Part shown: piece by piece, positions 12,063 to 23,167 of the stretch
Layout of the letters: each line of letters starts with the position of its first letter
How positions within the stretch are numbered: the first letter of the stretch is position 1
Source of the DNA: Centrapalus pauciflorus
Taxonomy: Eukaryota > Streptophyta > Magnoliopsida > Asterales > Asteraceae
Length of the DNA stretch: 64,000 nt
Assembly: GCA_020465985.1 (NCBI GenBank)
Contig: JAANYP010004866.1
Location: 147,473-211,472, forward strand
Direction: 5' to 3'
Notes under the pieces: model-generated
What the model was told of the DNA's origin: nothing
What the model saw: only the letters and a program-made list of their open reading frames with translations
Database searches by the model: none
Program-made: the position numbers and the translations under genes

Positions 12063-12279
12063 CAAATTTGAAATTTGAAACCCGACCCACAAAAAAAAAT
12101 TAACCCAATCTCTCATTTTAACCGTTTAAGCCCAAAAAAAATGACACACCAAAAAATAAAACAACAAAACTAAAATTTTTCACAACGAAACTAAAAAATA
12201 AAATGAAATAAAAATAAACTCAAAAAAATGCAACTAAAAAAAAAAAAAATGAACTAAAAAATAAAATGTGAAATATAGA
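12063..12279. other. A-rich spacer
   Basis: AC- and A-rich sequence with runs of A and repeated ACTAAAAAATAAAATG-like units. No coding signal is seen. It separates the LTR relic from the internal promoter. Confidence 0.6.
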
Positions 12280-12560
12280 TTCCTAACAATCAAACAACAA
12301 TATCAACAATCAATCAAGAACAGAAAGAATTAATACTAACAGAATGATTATATTGATTGAAGAATGATTACAAAAGGAAAATGAGAAGATCCTGTTCTTT
12401 TGCCCTAGCTCTGAAATCCGAGCATTCAATATTTGCTGACTGTCAGATCTGTCCTTCTATTACAAAGTCAAAGTCCTATTTATATACTATTTACAATTAT
12501 GGACTAATTACAAAACACACCCTAGACTTTGTATTACATCCACACAATATATTCCAACGT
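12280..12560 (-). repeat. Decayed internal LTR relic inside Copia-A
   Basis: In plus orientation this matches the Copia-A LTR in order: CAATCAAGAAC, AACAGAATGATTATATTG, TTATATACTATTTACAA, ACTAATTACAAAAC, CCCTAGACTTTGTATT and AATATATTCCAAC, with substitutions and indels throughout. GGGAG-rich purine tracts (minus strand) lie next to it at about 12570-12582 and 12625-12640. It sits between the end of pol and the extra-ORF cassette and is far more diverged than the two terminal LTRs are from each other. It looks like an older 3' LTR retained inside the element. Confidence 0.65.
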
Positions 12561-12838
12561 AAAATGTTGCTCCCACTTGAATTTTGCATTTATTCTCTCC
12601 CTCAGATTAATATCAACTATTAATCTTGCTCCCCCTGCAATTAATCAAATAAAAAAATTATCAGATATACGAATATCAGATAAAAATTCTCTGTTTGCTC
12701 ATCCTGCACATGACAATCCAATTCTGTTAAATCTCAGAAAAATTAAAAACATTTAAATCACATGAGATTAACGAACATTAAATCAAGTAAAAAAATGTAA
12801 AATTAAAATTATATTATGTAACTACTGAATGTTTAAAT

Positions 12839-13035
12839 CTACCGATTCAACATACCCAATTTGTATACCAAAAAATTAAAGCTTTTTTCATCTAACACTT
12901 TGGTAAAAAAATTAACTAGTTGATATTCAGTCGGTACAAAATATAATTTTTCATTAGCATTCTCTACATGATCTTTTATGAAATGGTACTGAATGTCAAT
13001 GTGTTTAGTTTTGGAGTGTTGCACCGGATTAGACG
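12839..13035 (-). pseudogene. Copia-A RNase H, C-terminal piece
   Basis: The minus strand encodes the end of the copia RNase H/pol polyprotein: SNPVQHSKTKHIDIQYHF, VPTEYQLVNFFTKVL and the ending LVYKLGMLNR. It is separated from the rest (21219 onward) by Gyp-T, which inserted in the codons after AIAI. Deleting Gyp-T and one CTATT rejoins the motif. RNase H removes the RNA strand of the RNA-DNA hybrid. Confidence 0.88.
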
Positions 13036-13671
13036 CTATTTGTAACAACCCAACTTTTAGCCCAACTAAATATCTGATCATCTAACCAATAATGTAATTT
13101 TATTACATTATTTGAATTTATAATTTAATTAAGTTATGAAATATTTAATTGAATTATATAATATTATGAATTATGATTTAATAATTATTAAGATAATTAA
13201 ATAAAAGATATATAAGATACGAAAGTAATAGTGGGTTAAGTAGCAAACATAACTAGTTGAAGTATATAAACAGAGTTTAGGTCATAAATCAGATTTTTAC
13301 ACTCTCTCTACACTCTCTCTCTAGACTTTCTCTCTCTACTTTCTCTCTACTCTCTCTCTAAGAATTCTTCTAAACCGACCGTCGGATCATCAAGATTTAT
13401 ACGTTATTGAGAAGATCGTGAAGAATACTATAAGATTATAGAGTTGCATGTATGATATCACACGAAATTGAGGTAAGAATTTACGTTTTAAGCTTTATAT
13501 TTTCGGTTTTTTTAAAGATGAATTCGAATTTAAGGTTTTCATAGGATTTAAAGTTAGTTTAACTTAAGATTTAACTAGAATAAGTATAATATAAATGAAT
13601 CTAGGCTTAATACTTAGTATATATATGATTTTAGACCTGAAAGTGTATGTTTTAAAGATGTAAATGATGAA

Positions 13672-13905
13672 CAAATTCGAGAAGCCAAGAACAAAGTCGA
13701 AATGCATGAACAAACTCGATTTTGTTGCTAAATTCGAATATGGATTCGAATTTGAACCTTAAATTCGAATTAGCTTCGAATTTGGTCCTAAATTCGAATT
13801 AGGTTTCGAATTTGACTATATATTCGAATTTGATGTTCGAATTTAAGCAAATTATTTGAATTTATTATATAAATTCGAATCCCAATCCTGAAACTCGAAT
13901 ATCTT
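13672..13905. repeat. TTCGAA/AATTCGAATT motif array in Gyp-T 5' LTR
   Basis: About a dozen copies of AAATTCGAATT, TTCGAATTTG and AACTCGATTTTG separated by a few to 20 bases. It lies in the putative LTR intron. The 3' LTR version (19515-19815) has two more units. Confidence 0.9.
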
Positions 13906-13955
13906 GAATAAAACACATAGACAACACATAAATTAACAAAATAATTAGCTTAATG

Positions 13956-13957
<2 letters not shown>

Positions 13958-14041
<84 letters not shown>
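13958..14041. repeat. (AT)n microsatellite
   Basis: Over 80 bp of AT dinucleotides in the 5' LTR. A longer, slightly interrupted counterpart lies in the 3' LTR at about 19866-19950. Confidence 0.97.
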
Positions 14042-14043
<2 letters not shown>

Positions 14044-15293
14044 AAGATCTTTAGAGAATATAATGAACAAAGAAAACAAATGAAAGAATGAGATTGATGA
14101 TCATGTGATCAAGTTATGAGATATTGAGAATTAAAAGATCAACGAATGAACATTGAGGCTATTAATAGAATGAATACTGAATTCACTATTCAAATGATAT
14201 GAATAACAGATTGAGCAACAAGCAAAATGGCGAACATCTGAAAGTCTGACATAAGTCAGATTGTGGTTCTAATCCACTACATATTGTGAGCAACAGAGCC
14301 AGAGCCAGAAAGTAAAAGAGCACAAATAACCAGTAACTGTGAGTTGTAGATTTCACTTTAACTGCATATTATGTGAATTGAGACTTTTGTTGCATGATTC
14401 TGATTTATTTGGCATTCTGATCTTGAGCTTATTTGATATATTGTCATAGTATATTTACTATGATTTGTTGAGCTGAGTATTTCTTCTTCTAGATTCGATT
14501 CTTTGACGAGTCACTTGATTGTTAAGCTTAACTCCATCACTATTGCTCAGTGTTGGGTTAATGTTAGGCTTATGATGTGTTGATTTACGTGATGAAAGCA
14601 CAGAGGGTAGCTAGAGCTGAGCATTCCGATGATATCCATATAGAGCTTTTACTGGTAGCTAGCCCAGTACGTGGCTGATCCCCACTAATGATGCGTGTGT
14701 ATGGATTTATCATCATCCGAGCATTCCTTATGAATTTGTCTAAAAGTCTCAAGAGCAACAACAGTTTTATAACTGGGAGCTGAGCAAAGTCGCGCATCAA
14801 AAGAGCATTAATTGGCCAATGACCCTTCGAGATTGAGCTGTGCATGAGCCTAGTGCAGTGCATATAGAGCTGAGCCGTGCATTAGCCGAGTGCAGTGCAT
14901 GTGCTTCCGCGTTCATAATTGCATGTTAAATGTGAAATTCTACATTCTCACTAAGCAAATAAGCTTACCCCGTTGTTGCATTATTTTTCAGGTAAAGGCA
15001 AAGGATTGGCTGGACCTAGTTCATAGGTCAGGACTTGAAAGAGCTTGAAGTGCAATAGAACCTGTTCCAATACCTTGGTACTTGATTAAAGATAGAGCTT
15101 TGGGGTTTGGGCTAGCTTATAATTGTGCTTTGATGAATTAGTCTAGAAGTCTGCCCCTATTACTTAAATTTGTCTCTGTTTGTAAATTAACTTTAATTCC
15201 GCACTGTTAATTTTATCTTAGTTTCCTGATTGATATTGCGTTGCTACTGGGCCTTGACTTGAGACCTTTGAGAAATCAGAGGGTCTCACAGGA

Positions 15294-15305
15294 TGGTATC
15301 AGAGC
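15294..15305 (+). other. Gyp-T primer binding site (tRNA-Met)
   Basis: TGGTATCAGAGC starts 3 nt after the LTR end. It is complementary to the 3' end of initiator tRNA-Met, the usual minus-strand primer. Confidence 0.92.
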
Positions 15306-15491
15306 AATAGTTTGAGTGAATCATTGTATTACGTGTAATACATGATCTCAAACTTGTGCAATGCTATAGTATCAATCATGACAGGATGGCTTGAACTTGG
15401 ATAGGTTTCAGAGACTAGTAGGACGGGGCATGAAAGGGTACAATGTGCTAGAATAATGAGCTAAATATTTAGTGATTTGAATTTCAGAGCT

Positions 15492-16736
15492 ATGTCAGGA
15501 GAAGGTGGACCATCAGGTGGCATGACCCCAGAGCAAGTCCTGGAAATGATGCAACAACTAATAACCCAGAATAATGAGCAACAAAACAAGTTTATGCTAG
15601 AACAAATTGAATCAATAAAGAAAACTGAAAAAAGAAATAAACATAAAAAGAAGCAAACTGAACAGTCAAGCGAATCAGATTCAGATAATGAGCATGTCAA
15701 TAAACGAGCTGTGCAGCCAAAAGGCTGTAGATTTAAAGATTTCAAAGCGAGTGGTGCTATGACGTTTGAAGGCACAGTAGATCCAATACAAGCGTTAGAT
15801 TGGATAAGTCATACTGAAGAGATTTTCAGTATCTCAGAATGTCTAGACAGCAATAGAGTTAAGTTTGCTACAGCACTGTTCATTGGAGCTGCTAGAGCCT
15901 GGTGGAAAACACAAAGAAGCATCTATGGTGAGGAAGCAATTATGGCACTGGACTGGGAACAATTCTTGGAGATGTTCAACGCCAAATACTGTCCAACAGA
16001 CAAATAAGACGAACTCGAGATGCAGTTGATGCAATTGAAACAAGGAACTAAGACCGTTGATGAATACGAGCATGAGTTCTCGAGACTTTGCGGCTACTCG
16101 TCATATCAAGTAGCAACAGAAGAACGTAAGATAAATCGATTCAGACTGGGTCTGAATCCAACATATAGAAGACAAATGAGTAGCATAAAATTCAAAACAT
16201 ATCTCAGTATAGTGGAAGCAGCAAGGATGGTGGAGCGAGAATTCACAGATTCGAGTTGTGAACCCGTGATGATGGCCGCAAGTCCTACATGCCCATCTCC
16301 ACCTAAGAAACAGAAGTCTAGTAGATTCTTAGGTTCCTCAAAGTCCAGTTAGCAGCAGTCACAAGCGTCCTCTACGCCTCAGAAGACAAGAGTCTATTCC
16401 ATGCAGTCAGGAGCGCGACTGTGTAAACGCTGTAACAAATTTCATAGCGGACGCTGCAACCCTAGAGATGTGACCTGTTACACTTGTAACCGGATTGGAC
16501 ATGGAAGCGATGAGTGCCCAGAAAGAAACGACGTATGCTACAACTGTGGTGAGTGGGGACATTATGCCAAGCATTGCCCAAATGCACACGTGCCTACTAA
16601 TCCTGAACAACCAGTTGGCAGAACAATTCAGCAGAGTACTACAATGATACCTACAGCTAAGGCGCGAGCTTTCCATATAACTGCTGAGGATGCTGAGGAG
16701 ACGCCAGAAACGCCAAAAGACCCCAATGGTAACTAA
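15492..16736 (+). pseudogene. Gyp-T gag (chromovirus Gag)
   Basis: A single frame from ATG 15492 to TAA 16734 with two internal stops (TAA at 16006, TAG at 16351) and no frameshift. The N-terminus is Gln/Asn-rich and then Lys-rich (about residues 1-75). The Retrotrans_gag domain has WISHTEEIFSI, AARAWWKTQ and WEQFLEMFNAKY, continuing after the stop with DELEMQLMQLKQG and VDEYEHEFSRLC. Three zinc knuckles follow: CKRCNKFHSGRC, CYTCNRIGHGSDEC and CYNCGEWGHYAKHC. About 415 codons, normal for Tekay-like Gag. Gag packages element RNA. Two stops and no other disruption suggest recent inactivation. Confidence 0.9.
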
Positions 16737-17225
16737 CAATAACTTTCTTATATAATTAAAATGATTTAATTCTATTACCATCTGAATCTTAAATTCTAAA
16801 ATAAGTAGTGAGTTAACTGTACAACCCTGTCATCGATAGTGAATAATGCGGATGACATATGGGTTGTATCAGTTGAAGCTACTATACAAATATGTTTCAA
16901 ATCAGAAGTTATACCTATAGACAATATAGGTATTGTAATCTGAATCATGTATGATTCAAAACCCGAGAGAAATCAAAATATAATCCTAAACACCAGCTAC
17001 TTCATAAATACTTGTAATCTGAAAGATTACATCGTGTCTTATAATGAGACAGATGTAGAAGTTGCTGATCCAATAAACATCAATGAGAAGATAGCCTTTG
17101 AACCAAATTGTTAAGCACAATGACAACTTGAATGAGAATCAAAGAAATCAGAGGCACAAAGCGAGAGTGATAAAGAAATAGATTGAGATTTTGTAAAGTC
17201 AAGCGATTAGCCATGAATGGCTAAT

Positions 17226-17449
17226 GAAAAGCCCGTCAAAAGCCAAATAAATATAAAAATGGATTCTTACTATGTCGATGCGAGACTAGTGAGATATCTA
17301 AAATGGAATTCCTATTCCATCTAACTGCATATAAAATGAAAAGCCCATCATATGTCATTATAGATGTAAGTGTTGGATTCTCATTATGTCGATGCGAGAC
17401 TAGTGAGATGTCCAATATAGAATATTTATTCTACCTAACTGCACATAAA
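17226..17449. repeat. 112-bp tandem duplication in Gyp-T
   Basis: Two adjacent copies share GAAAAGCCC, ATGTCGATGCGAGACTAGTG, GAGAT and TCTAACTGCA/CCTAACTGCA landmarks at a 112-bp period, with about a dozen or more differences. Purpose unknown. Confidence 0.75.
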
Positions 17450-17559
17450 ATAAAAGCTTCCGTTAAAAGAATAAAGTGATTTTCAGAAATTCACCAATGA
17501 AAAGTTAAACATAAGTCTTTACGTATAATTAAACAGAACCAAAAGCTATTTCTTTGTCA

Positions 17560-18176
17560 AAGCCTCTTGACCGAATTGCACAGTGAACTAATAGAGGAAG
17601 GCGATGACGATAAAATAGAAGATGATGTAAATGGTCGTGGAGACGGTTTTAGAACCCTAGTAACTCGAGATCTGACTTCAATAACAGATCTGCCGTCATA
17701 TCTAACAAATCACACCGAGAAAGCCTAAGAAAATTGTCGATTTCTATCAAATCGTTTCCCTGGAATTCGATTCTGAATAACATTTGTTTTCCATGTCGCT
17801 AATGTTCTTATTCGCTAGAAGATTCTAAAGCGTATGATCTCTTCAAGTTCAGGATCATATTTGATTTGTTTGAAATATCCATCAATCGCTGAAACCGTTG
17901 CGAAGAAGATGAGGACGATTGTAACTCCAAATTTTGATTCTTTATTCGAACTCCTGCTTTGTTCGGCGAGCTTTAAGATGCAGTATTTCAACATTTTGCC
18001 TTAATCTCTCATTTTTGGCTTCTAAACACTCGATCTTCTTGGAGGATTTTGCTTCTCGAGAGACTGCTTACATAAAAGATTTGACCGATATGGCAGTGCA
18101 ATTGGAGACCAAGGTAGGTAAGGTGGAGTCGTTACACGAAGAGTTGACTCCGATTGTTGCGCCGGAGGAAAGATAG
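17560..18176. other. Possible captured sequence in Gyp-T
   Basis: This stretch is less AT-rich than its surroundings. The minus strand from about 18045 encodes a short coiled-coil-like run with heptad leucines (IECLEAKNERLRQNVEIL), while the plus strand near 18076-18176 reads DLTDMAVQLETKVGKVESL before a stop. Neither reading is long and I cannot match it to a known gene. It may be a degraded host fragment or chance. Confidence 0.25.
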
Positions 18177-18665
18177 AGCGAAGAAAATTATAAGTATTTA
18201 TAGTAAGACAACATAAATCAGAAATCGGTTAAGCGATTGATGATTGAAACATCATCAATAAAAGAAACATAAAGTACAGATATCAGACTCCCAAAAGCTT
18301 TACAGCTAGTTTCAAAGGAAAATGAAAGAGAGATATGAGCTAATTGATATATATTGAGCTGCAAGCTAAATTGAATGAGATATAAAATTAAAATCTCAAA
18401 AGCCCATAAAGTGAATATATAACTGATAATCAGAAGCCCTAAAAATTTCTTATGTGATTGCATAAATTAGCCCATGAAGATTTTGCAATAATACAGATGA
18501 GAGATTTAAAAGCCATAACTGGCTCAAGATCAAACGAAAGAAATATATGAGCGAACTCATGTATTGAGTTGTTATCTGAATTGATAATGGCATAAATCAA
18601 AAAGCTCATATATTAATAGTATGAATAATAAGTCAGAATTCCTAAAATAAACAAACAGCGAAACA

Positions 18666-18885
18666 TTGAATCAATATGAAACTCTGAATAGAAACTTGAG
18701 TTTTGTGCTTGTAAATCTCAAAGAAATAAAAAGATATGAAATACAGATGGTGCTCGTTCAGTGGAAACACCACAAAGGTTCATATCAGTCTTGGGAATTA
18801 AGAGATATCATAAAAGCTATCTGCCCAAGTCTGTTCGAACATATCTAACTTCGGGGACGAAGTTTGTGCGTGGTGGAGCCCATTC
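18666..18885 (+). pseudogene. Chromodomain-like pol C-terminal stub of Gyp-T
   Basis: The frame ending in TAA at 18846-18848 reads VLVQWKHHKG, ELRDIIKAICPSLFEHI. This resembles the end of a Tekay/Del chromodomain (VLW...W E...M...P.LF), the integrase tail that steers integration to marked chromatin. It is followed by SNFGDEV in the next frame and a G-rich TGGTGGAGCC just before the LTR, the usual 3' end of such elements and likely the polypurine tract. The rest of pol is missing. Confidence 0.65.
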
Positions 18886-19864
18886 TGTAACAACCCAACT
18901 TTTAGCCCAACTAAATATCTGATCATCGAACCAATAATGTAATTTTATCACATTATTTGAATTTATAATTTAATTAAGTTATGAAATATTTAATTGAATT
19001 ATATAATATTATGAATTATTATTTAATAATTATTAAGATAATTAAATAAAAGATATATAAGATACGAAAGTAATAGTGGGTTAAGTAGCAAACATAACTA
19101 GTTGAAGTATATAAACGGAGTTTAGGTCATAAATCAGATTTTTACACTCTCTCTACACTCTCTCTCTAGACTTTCTCTCTCTACTTTCTCTCTACTCTCT
19201 CTCTCTAAGAATTCTTCTAAACCGATCGTCGGATCATCAAGATTTATACGTTATTGAGAAGATCGTGAAGAATACTACAAGATTATAGAGTTGCATGTAT
19301 GATATCACACGAAATTGAGGTAAGAATTTACGTTTTAAGCTTTATATTTTCGGTTTTTTAAAAGATGAATTCGAATTTAAGGTTTTCATAGGATTTAAAG
19401 TTAGTTTAACTTAAGACTTAACTAGAATGAGTATAATATAAACGAATCTTGGCTTAATACTTAGTATATATATGATTTTAGACCTGAAAATGTATGTTTT
19501 AAAGATGTAAATGATGAACAAATTCGAGAAGCCAAGAACAAAGTCGAAATGCATGAACAAACTCGATTTTGTTGCTAAATTCGAATATGGATTCGAATTT
19601 GAACCTTAAATTCAAATTAGCTTCGAATTTGGTCATAAATTCGAATTAGGTTTCGAATTTGATGTCCTAAATTCGAATTAGGTTTCGAATTTGATCCTAA
19701 ATTCGAATTAGGTTTCGAATTTGACTATATATTCGAATTTGATGTTCGAATTTAAGCAAATTATTCGAATTTATTATATAAATTCGAATCCCAATCCTTA
19801 AACTCGAATATCTTGAATAAAACACATAGACAACACATAAATTAATAAAATAATTAGCTTAATG

Positions 19865-19942
<78 letters not shown>

Positions 19943-21213
19943 TATATATACACACACACACATTGATCTTTAGAGAATATAATTAACAAAGAATACAAAT
20001 GAAAGAAAGATGTTAATGAGATTGATGATCATATGATCAAGATATGAGATTTTGAGACTAAAAGACCAACAAATGAACCTTGAACATTATTAAAAGAATG
20101 AATACTGAAAACACTATTCAAATGATATGAATAACAGATTGAGCAACAAGCAAAATGGCGAGCATCTGAAAGTCTGACATAAGTCAGATAGTGTATCTAA
20201 TCCACTACAGATTGTGAGCAACAGAGCCAGAGCCAGAAAGTGCAAATAACCAATAACAGTGAGTTGTAGATTTTACTTTAACTGCAAATTATGTGAATTG
20301 AGACTTTTGTTGCATTATCCTGATTTATTGGCATTCTGATCTTATTGAGCATATTGATAAATTGCCATGATTACTATGAATTGTTGAGCAGATCATTTAT
20401 TCTTCTAGCTTCTATTTTCATTGACGAGTCATTTGATTGTTAAGCTTAACTCCATCACTATTGCTCAGTGTTGGGTTAATGTTAGGCTTATGATGTGCTG
20501 ATTTACGTGATGAAAGCACAGAGGGTAGCTAGAGCTGAGCATTCCGATGATATCCATATAGAGCTTTTACTGGTAGCTAGCCCAGTACGTGGCTGATCCC
20601 CACTAATGATGCGTGTGTATGGCTTTATCATCATCCGAGCATTCCTTATGAATTTGTCTAAAAGTCTCAAGAGCAACAACAGTTTTATAACTGGGAGCTG
20701 AGCAAAGTCGCGCATCAATAGAGCATTAATTGGCCAATGTCCCTTCGAGATTGAGCTGTGCATGAGCCTAGTGCAGTGCATGAGCAATAGAGCTGAGCCG
20801 TGCATGAGCCGAGTGCAGTGCATGTGCTTCCGCGTTCATAATTACATGTTAAATGTGAAATTCTACATTCTCACTAAGCAAATAAGCTTACCCCGTTGTT
20901 GCATTATTTTTCAGGTAAAGGCAAAGGATTGGCTGGACCTAGTTCATAGGTCAGGACTTGAAAGAGCTTGAAGTGCATTAGAACCTGTTCCAATACCTTG
21001 GTACTTGATTAAAGATAGAGCTTTGGGGTTTGGGCTAGCTTATAATTGTGCTTTGATGAATTAGTCTAGAAGTCTGCCCCTATTACTTAAATTTGTCTTT
21101 GTTTGTAAATTAACTTTAATTCCGCACTGTTAATTTTATCTTAGTTTCCTGATTGATATTGCGTTGCTACTGGGCCTTGACTTGAGACCTTTGAGAAATC
21201 AGAGGGTCTCACA
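18886..21213 (+). repeat. Gyp-T 3' LTR
   Basis: It starts TGTAACAACCC and ends GGGTCTCACA and is nearly identical to the 5' LTR. It differs by a longer microsatellite, a handful of substitutions and two additional motif units near 19661-19722. Donor AG|GTAAGA at 19320 and acceptor TTTTTCAG ending 20914 are conserved. Confidence 0.93.
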
Positions 21214-21218
21214 CTATT

Positions 21219-21739
21219 GCAATTGCGCTCTGTGAATCACAATAGATAGGGATCTTCTGAGGTGTAAACCCGTAGCCTTTTAATTGGCTCTTCATCCACA
21301 ACACTTGTGAACAACATGATGATACAGCAACGTACTCAGTTTCTGCTGTTGATAGTGAGACACAATGTTGTTTCTTGGATAACCAGCAGACGGGTTTGTC
21401 ACCAAGGAATTGAACTGTTTCCGATGTGCTCTTACGGTCCATTTTATCACCTGCATGATCAGCATCAGAAAAGGCAGTTAATGTAAATGATGATTCCCTA
21501 GGATACCACAAACCTAAGTTTAGAGTTTCCTTCAGATATCTTAAAATTCGTTTGGCAGCAGCCAAATGTGATTCTTTTGGATGTGTCTGATATCTAGCAC
21601 AGACATACGTAGCAAACATAATATCAAGTCTACTTGCAGTTAAGTACATTAATGACCCAATAATACCTCGATAATGAGTTACATCAACAGGTTTCCCTGA
21701 AATGTCCTCATCGAGTTTTGATTTAGAATCAGGAGCCAT
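21219..21739 (-). pseudogene. Copia-A RNase H, N-terminal piece, and RT end
   Basis: One open minus-strand frame covers the end of copia RT (YRGIIGSLMYLTASRLDIMF, AAAKRILRYLKET) and most of RNase H (AFSDADHAG, KSTSETVQFLG, TAETEYVA, IPIYCDSQSAIAI). It is cut at the Gyp-T insertion. Asp and Glu of the RNase H catalytic set (DADHAG, AETEY, CDSQSA) are kept. Confidence 0.92.
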
Positions 21740-21781
21740 GGGGTGTTTTCCTGGGAGTACTATTAACCATTTTAAATTTCT

Positions 21782-22660
21782 TTAACATGTATTGTATATA
21801 TTTTTTGACTGATTGATAAAAATTCCATCAGTCAGTTGTTTTACTTGTAGTCCCAAGAAAAAATTTATTTCACCACCCATCATGCTCATTTGGAATTTCT
21901 GGGACATTAAAAATGCGAACTTTTTACAAAACTCAGGATTAGTAGACCCAAATATAATATCATCTACATATATCTGAATAACTATGACATTGGGACCTTG
22001 TCGTTTAAAGAATAGGGTAGTATCCACTGCACCTTTGTTGAAGCCACATTTCAAAAGATAATTTGATAGGGCGTCATACCAAGCTCGTGGTGCTTGTTTA
22101 AGGCCATATAGTGACTTGTCTAAAATATATACATAAGAAGGCTTCAAAGGATCGATAAATCCTTCTGGCTGATATGTATATACTTCATCAGTTAACTCCC
22201 CATTCAAAAACGTAGGTTTTACATCCGTTTGATATACAGTGAAAGTCTTATGAGCTGAAAACGCTAAAAACATTCAAATGACCTCTATCCGGGCAACGGG
22301 GGCAAATGTTTTATCGTAATCAATTTCCTCCTACTGGCTATATCCTTTGGCCACGAGTCGTGCTTTGTTTCGAATGATGACACCATGTTCATCTTTCTTG
22401 TTTTTGGAGATCCACTTCGTGCCAATGATGGATTTGTCTTTTGGTCCTTCCACCAATCTCCAGACTTTCAACCTTCAAACCTTTATTGAGCTCTTCTTGC
22501 ATTACTACAATCCAGTCTGCATCCTGAAGAGCTTTCTTCACCGTTTTTGGTTTGATTTTGCTCAAAACATTTGTGAAGAGACATTCATTTAAGGTAGCTC
22601 TCTGGGTTTTTATTGAAGCAGAGGGATCACCAATGATATTTTCAGGTGGGTGGTCCCTTG
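21782..22660 (-). pseudogene. Copia-A reverse transcriptase
   Basis: The copia RT reads from about 22600 (RNKARLVAKGYSQ, with a stop) through VYQTDVKPTFLNGEL, YGLKQAPRAWYD and the catalytic IYVDDIIFGS near 21960-21980. A TGA near 22274 and a frame change near 21780 break it. RVT_2-type RT follows integrase in pol, which identifies Ty1/copia order. Confidence 0.9.
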
Positions 22661-22664
22661 TCCA

Positions 22665-23160
22665 TTAGAAAGTATAGGGATAAGATTGAAGCTGGTCTTG
22701 ATTGGGATTCAAGTCCAGGTAGGGAATACGGGGGATAGGTTTTGATGTTGATGGGATACCAACTGAGGTAGGGGTTTCAAAATTATTAGTATTCAAGGGA
22801 GTATCATTAGATTCTGGAGCTTGAGATTGTTGTACACTTTCAGCAGGAATGTGTATATCAATCGTTGAAACTTCTCCAGTATCTTCAGAAATTAGTTGAT
22901 ATGAATGATCGGAGACTATGACAGGATCTTCAGTAACCCTGTCAGGAACCAAAATAGGATCATCGGATTTGGTCTTTTCAAAGTAGTCTTCATAAAAATT
23001 TTCAAACAAATTATTTAAATCAATCATATCGTATTTCAGCTCCGGTGACTTCACACAGAAGTCGTATGTATAGACTCCGGTTCTGAACTGGCATGTTCAG
23101 GAGTCATTACGATTCCTTCGTCGAATTTAACGTTGACGCTTTCATTGACGGTCTTCGTGC
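22665..23160 (-). pseudogene. Copia-A integrase-RT linker
   Basis: A Ser/Pro/Asp-rich low-complexity frame (23054 down to 22665) plus about 100 bp of broken frame. It begins near DLNNLFENFYEDYFE and ends in PRIPYLDLNPNQ. Such linkers between integrase and RT are usual in SIRE-like copia. No enzymatic motif. Confidence 0.7.
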
Positions 23161-23167
23161 ATTTGTT

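Larger units (their letters stand above)
13041..15290 (+). repeat. Gyp-T 5' LTR
   Basis: It starts TGTAACAACCC and ends GGGTCTCACA. In order it holds: TATATAAA near 13264, a CT-rich leader 13300-13363, donor AG|GTAAGA at 13473, a motif array 13672-13905, an AT microsatellite 13958-14041, a duplicated GTGCAGTGCAT box near 14850-14905, AGCTTACCCCG with TTTTTCAG acceptor ending at 14991, and the U5-like end. The donor-acceptor pair would define an intron of about 1.5 kb inside the LTR. Small ORFs in it are not gene-like. Confidence 0.93.
16737..18665 (+). other. Gyp-T internal spacer without pol
   Basis: About 1.9 kb between gag and the chromodomain stub. No protease DSG motif, RT, RNase H or integrase motif is visible in any frame. 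It is AT-rich and holds a 112-bp tandem duplication (17226-17449) and a possibly captured segment (about 17560-18176). Confidence 0.7.
13041..21213 (+). mobile_element. Gyp-T: non-autonomous gypsy element with gag only (TR-GAG type)
   Basis: An 8.17-kb element with LTRs of 2250 and 2328 bp (13041-15290; 18886-21213) and an exact CTATT duplication at 13036-13040 and 21214-21218. Inside there is a tRNA-Met primer site, one gag gene, a spacer of about 1.9 kb with no protease, RT, RNase H or integrase, and a chromodomain-like C-terminal stub just before the 3' LTR. This fits the published TR-GAG class (terminal-repeat retrotransposons with a GAG domain). The stub shows descent from a Tekay/Del-like chromovirus by internal deletion. 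LTRs are highly similar, so the insertion is fairly recent relative to its host Copia-A. Confidence 0.88.

Noticed and set aside
14585..14863. 92- and 106-codon minus-strand ORFs at the same place in both Gyp-T LTRs (also 20503-20823)
   Set aside because: They are copies of one LTR, so conservation is not independent; composition is not protein-like and they overlap the repeated GTGCAGTGCAT boxes.
15294..15305. tRNA gene fragment
   Set aside because: Only the primer-site complement of tRNA-Met is present, directly after an LTR; no cloverleaf. The same applies at 28649, 29640, 40338 and 60805.
19798..19998. ORF encoding a Tyr-Ile repeat
   Set aside because: It is simply the AT microsatellite read in one frame.
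13041..21213. Full autonomous chromovirus
   Set aside because: No protease, RT, RNase H or integrase core is found between gag and the 3' LTR in any frame.
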